A stretch of DNA of 16,983 bases. Source: a bacterium (lineage in GTDB: Bacteria > UBP15 > UBA6099). The position numbers were made by a program, and so were the translations under genes. The DNA lies in contig JAKQPS010000138.1 in assembly GCA_029564595.1 (NCBI GenBank), positions 1-16,983 on the forward strand. Reading direction: 5' to 3'. Shown here piece after piece: positions 15,810 to 16,983 of this stretch (positions are counted from its first letter, which is position 1; each line of letters opens with the position of its first letter). The notes beneath the pieces were generated by a model. It searched no databases, was not told where the DNA came from, and saw only the letters and a program-made list of their open reading frames with translations.

Positions 15810-16775
15810 ATGACCATCTTATGGGTAGGCTTCTTTGCGCTAATATTCGGGCTTCTAGCTCTTGATCTCGGCGTCTTGAACAAAAAGGCGCATGAAATCA
15901 AGGCTCCGGAGGCTTTGCGCTGGACGGCTTTCTGGATAGCTCTGTCGCTGCTGTTTAACGTGGCCGTTTACTTCATGTATGAATACAACTTTCTTGGAGT
16001 GGGAGAGCATCCCGGAGCGGCAACCTCCGGGCGAGAGGCGGCTCTGAAGTTCTTCACGGGTTATGTGATTGAGAAATCCCTCAGCTTGGACAACATATTC
16101 GTAATCGCTTTGATCTTCAATTACTTCAAAGTCCCGCTCAAGTATCAACACAGGACTTTGTTCTGGGGAGTAGTGGGGGCGTTGGTTTTAAGAGGAGCGA
16201 TGATTGTTGCAGGCTCCGCCCTCATAATGCGTCTCGAATGGATGATATATGTTTTCGGCGTGCTGCTTCTGCTTACCTCGGCCAAACTTCTTTTTCAAAA
16301 ACATGACGATTTCGATCCGTCCCGCAATCCATTGTTGAAAATTGCAAGAAAAATCTATCCGGTGACGCCGGATTTTGAAGAACAGCGTTTTTTCTCACGA
16401 ATCGATGGCAAGCGGGCGATAACTCCTCTTTTTCTCGTGCTGATTGTCGTTGAAAGCAGCGACGTCCTGTTCGCCGTCGATTCCATCCCCGCGATATTCG
16501 CCGTCACTTTGGACCCGTTTATAGTTTTCACATCGAATGTCTTTGCTATTCTCGGATTAAGAGCGTTGTATTTCGCTCTGGCCGCCGTCATGGGGTTATT
16601 CGCTTATTTAAAATACAGTTTGGTGTTCATACTGGCGTTCGTGGGCGTGAAAATGCTTCTAAGCCATCATCATCCGATTCCTGTCGCGGTGTCTCTTGCG
16701 GTGATAGCGGCATCGCTGGCGGCAGGAATAGCCGCGTCAATCATTGCGCAGAAAAGGCAGGCGGCGCGGCTTTGA
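15810..16775 (+). CDS. TerC/Alx-family integral membrane protein (probable manganese or other metal exporter)
   Basis: The 321-residue protein has about eight or nine membrane segments. It carries the two family signatures with paired acidic residues: GYVIEKSLSLDNIFV with E88 and D94 in the first half, and VVESSDVLFAVDSIPAIF with E215, D218 and D224 in the second; D19 in LALDLG is also typical. E. coli Alx and relatives export manganese and respond to high pH; TerC was named for tellurite resistance. The order of genes does not show which substrate applies. AAGGA about nine bases before the ATG marks the start. Only 74 bases separate it from the cotransporter, too few for the yybP-ykoY manganese riboswitch that often controls such genes. 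The best promoter match is a TATAGT at 15760-15765 without a clear -35, so it may also be co-transcribed with the cotransporter. Confidence 0.93.
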   Translation: MTILWVGFFALIFGLLALDLGVLNKKAHEIKAPEALRWTAFWIALSLLFNVAVYFMYEYNFLGVGEHPGAATSGREAALKFFTGYVIEKSLSLDNIFVIALIFNYFKVPLKYQHRTLFWGVVGALVLRGAMIVAGSALIMRLEWMIYVFGVLLLLTSAKLLFQKHDDFDPSRNPLLKIARKIYPVTPDFEEQRFFSRIDGKRAITPLFLVLIVVESSDVLFAVDSIPAIFAVTLDPFIVFTSNVFAILGLRALYFALAAVMGLFAYLKYSLVFILAFVGVKMLLSHHHPIPVAVSLAVIAASLAAGIAASIIAQKRQAARL

Positions 16776-16778
16776 CGG

Positions 16779-16815
16779 TTAGCCCGTATTCTTTTACGAG
16801 AGAAGTACGGGCTAA
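16779..16815 (+). terminator. Strong hairpin after the TerC gene, probable terminator
   Basis: TTAGCCCGTA (16779-16788) and TACGGGCTAA (16806-16815) pair perfectly over 10 bp. The inner arms (TTCTTT and AGAGAA) can add about six more pairs with one bulged G and a TACG loop. The sequence after it is TGTTTGATGATT, T-rich but broken, so the structure is clearer than the termination signal. It sits 3 bases past the TerC stop. Confidence 0.6.
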
Positions 16816-16844
16816 TGTTTGATGATTATTCACTGATGAATAAA

Positions 16845-16876
16845 CCCGGATTCGTCGATAGAGCCGACGAACCGGG
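16845..16876. other. Second hairpin in the right-end intergenic region
   Basis: CCCGG (16845-16849), a bulged A, and TTCGTCG (16851-16857) pair with CGACGAA (16865-16871) and CCGGG (16872-16876) around a 7-base loop. That gives 12 pairs with one bulge. It is followed by GCGATTTTCAT. It could be a second terminator, an RNA structure or part of a dispersed repeat. Confidence 0.45.
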
Positions 16877-16909
16877 GCGATTTTCATAGCGGCGAACTGC
16901 TTTGTTGCC

Positions 16910-16962
16910 GACGCATTTTTTTGTTCATGAACCATAAGTTCTATTCACTGCAAAAATGCGTC
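16910..16962. repeat. Long inverted repeat with an internal palindrome at the right end
   Basis: GACGCATTTTT (16910-16920) and AAAAATGCGTC (16952-16962) form a perfect 11-bp inverted repeat with a 31-base centre. The centre holds GTTCATGAAC (16923-16932), itself a perfect palindrome, and a further CGCATTT copy follows at 16971-16977. No gene is visible. It may be a dispersed repeat, a recombination site or an RNA element. Confidence 0.5.
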
Positions 16963-16983
16963 TTGCGCCTCGCATTTCATCCG

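Noticed and set aside
16741-16935. 64-residue minus-strand frame over the right-end hairpins
   Set aside because: It spans the terminator and other inverted repeats and overlaps the TerC end; composition is not protein-like.
1-16983. CRISPR array, toxin-antitoxin pair or complete defence system
   Set aside because: No regularly spaced direct repeats, and no genes of these types were seen.

Overview
The window looks like a piece of a diderm (outer-membrane) bacterial chromosome of intermediate GC content. It carries an outer-membrane secretin, an AsmA-like envelope protein and several genes with clear GGAGG-type ribosome binding sites. Gene order is mixed and the genes are mostly single or in pairs. 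I cannot name the phylum from the sequence. The gene mix (lone secretin, AMIN/NAGPA protein, cation-chloride cotransporter, divergent GH13 enzyme) would suit an uncultured lineage such as Elusimicrobiota or Omnitrophota, but that is only a guess.

Layout. 1-777: an accessory-looking edge with two leftward genes whose stop and start overlap. One is an excisionase-like helix-turn-helix protein; the other is cut by the window end and may be the start of a tyrosine integrase. They lie on the 3' side of a leftward tRNA-Ser(GGA) gene (815-903), the usual place for an integrated element. 1063-4399: a rightward pair, an AsmA-like membrane-anchored protein followed by a secreted AMIN plus phosphodiester-glycosidase (NAGPA) protein; the end of the first gene looks frame-shifted. 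4555-6255: a family I CoA-transferase with its own good promoter. 6278-9654: three leftward genes: a small unknown membrane protein, a SlyD-like FKBP prolyl isomerase, and a lone secretin with an unusual N-terminal region. A dRS3-like hairpin repeat lies between the last two. 9833-12070: a GH13 enzyme with the catalytic triad but an altered region I. 12236-13384: a secreted protein with nine TPRs. 13513-15735: an SLC12-type cation-chloride cotransporter with a TTG start. 15810-16775: a TerC/Alx membrane protein. The last 200 bases hold three strong inverted repeats.

How the genes may work together. Most are housekeeping or envelope functions with no single pathway linking them. The AsmA/NAGPA pair probably serves envelope or polysaccharide homeostasis. 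The secretin has no type II, III or pilus partners in view. The cotransporter and TerC form a rightward ion-transport end. No CRISPR array, toxin-antitoxin pair or complete defence system is visible. The most promising leads for something new are the left-edge integration module, the lone secretin, the altered GH13 active site and the palindrome cluster at the right end.
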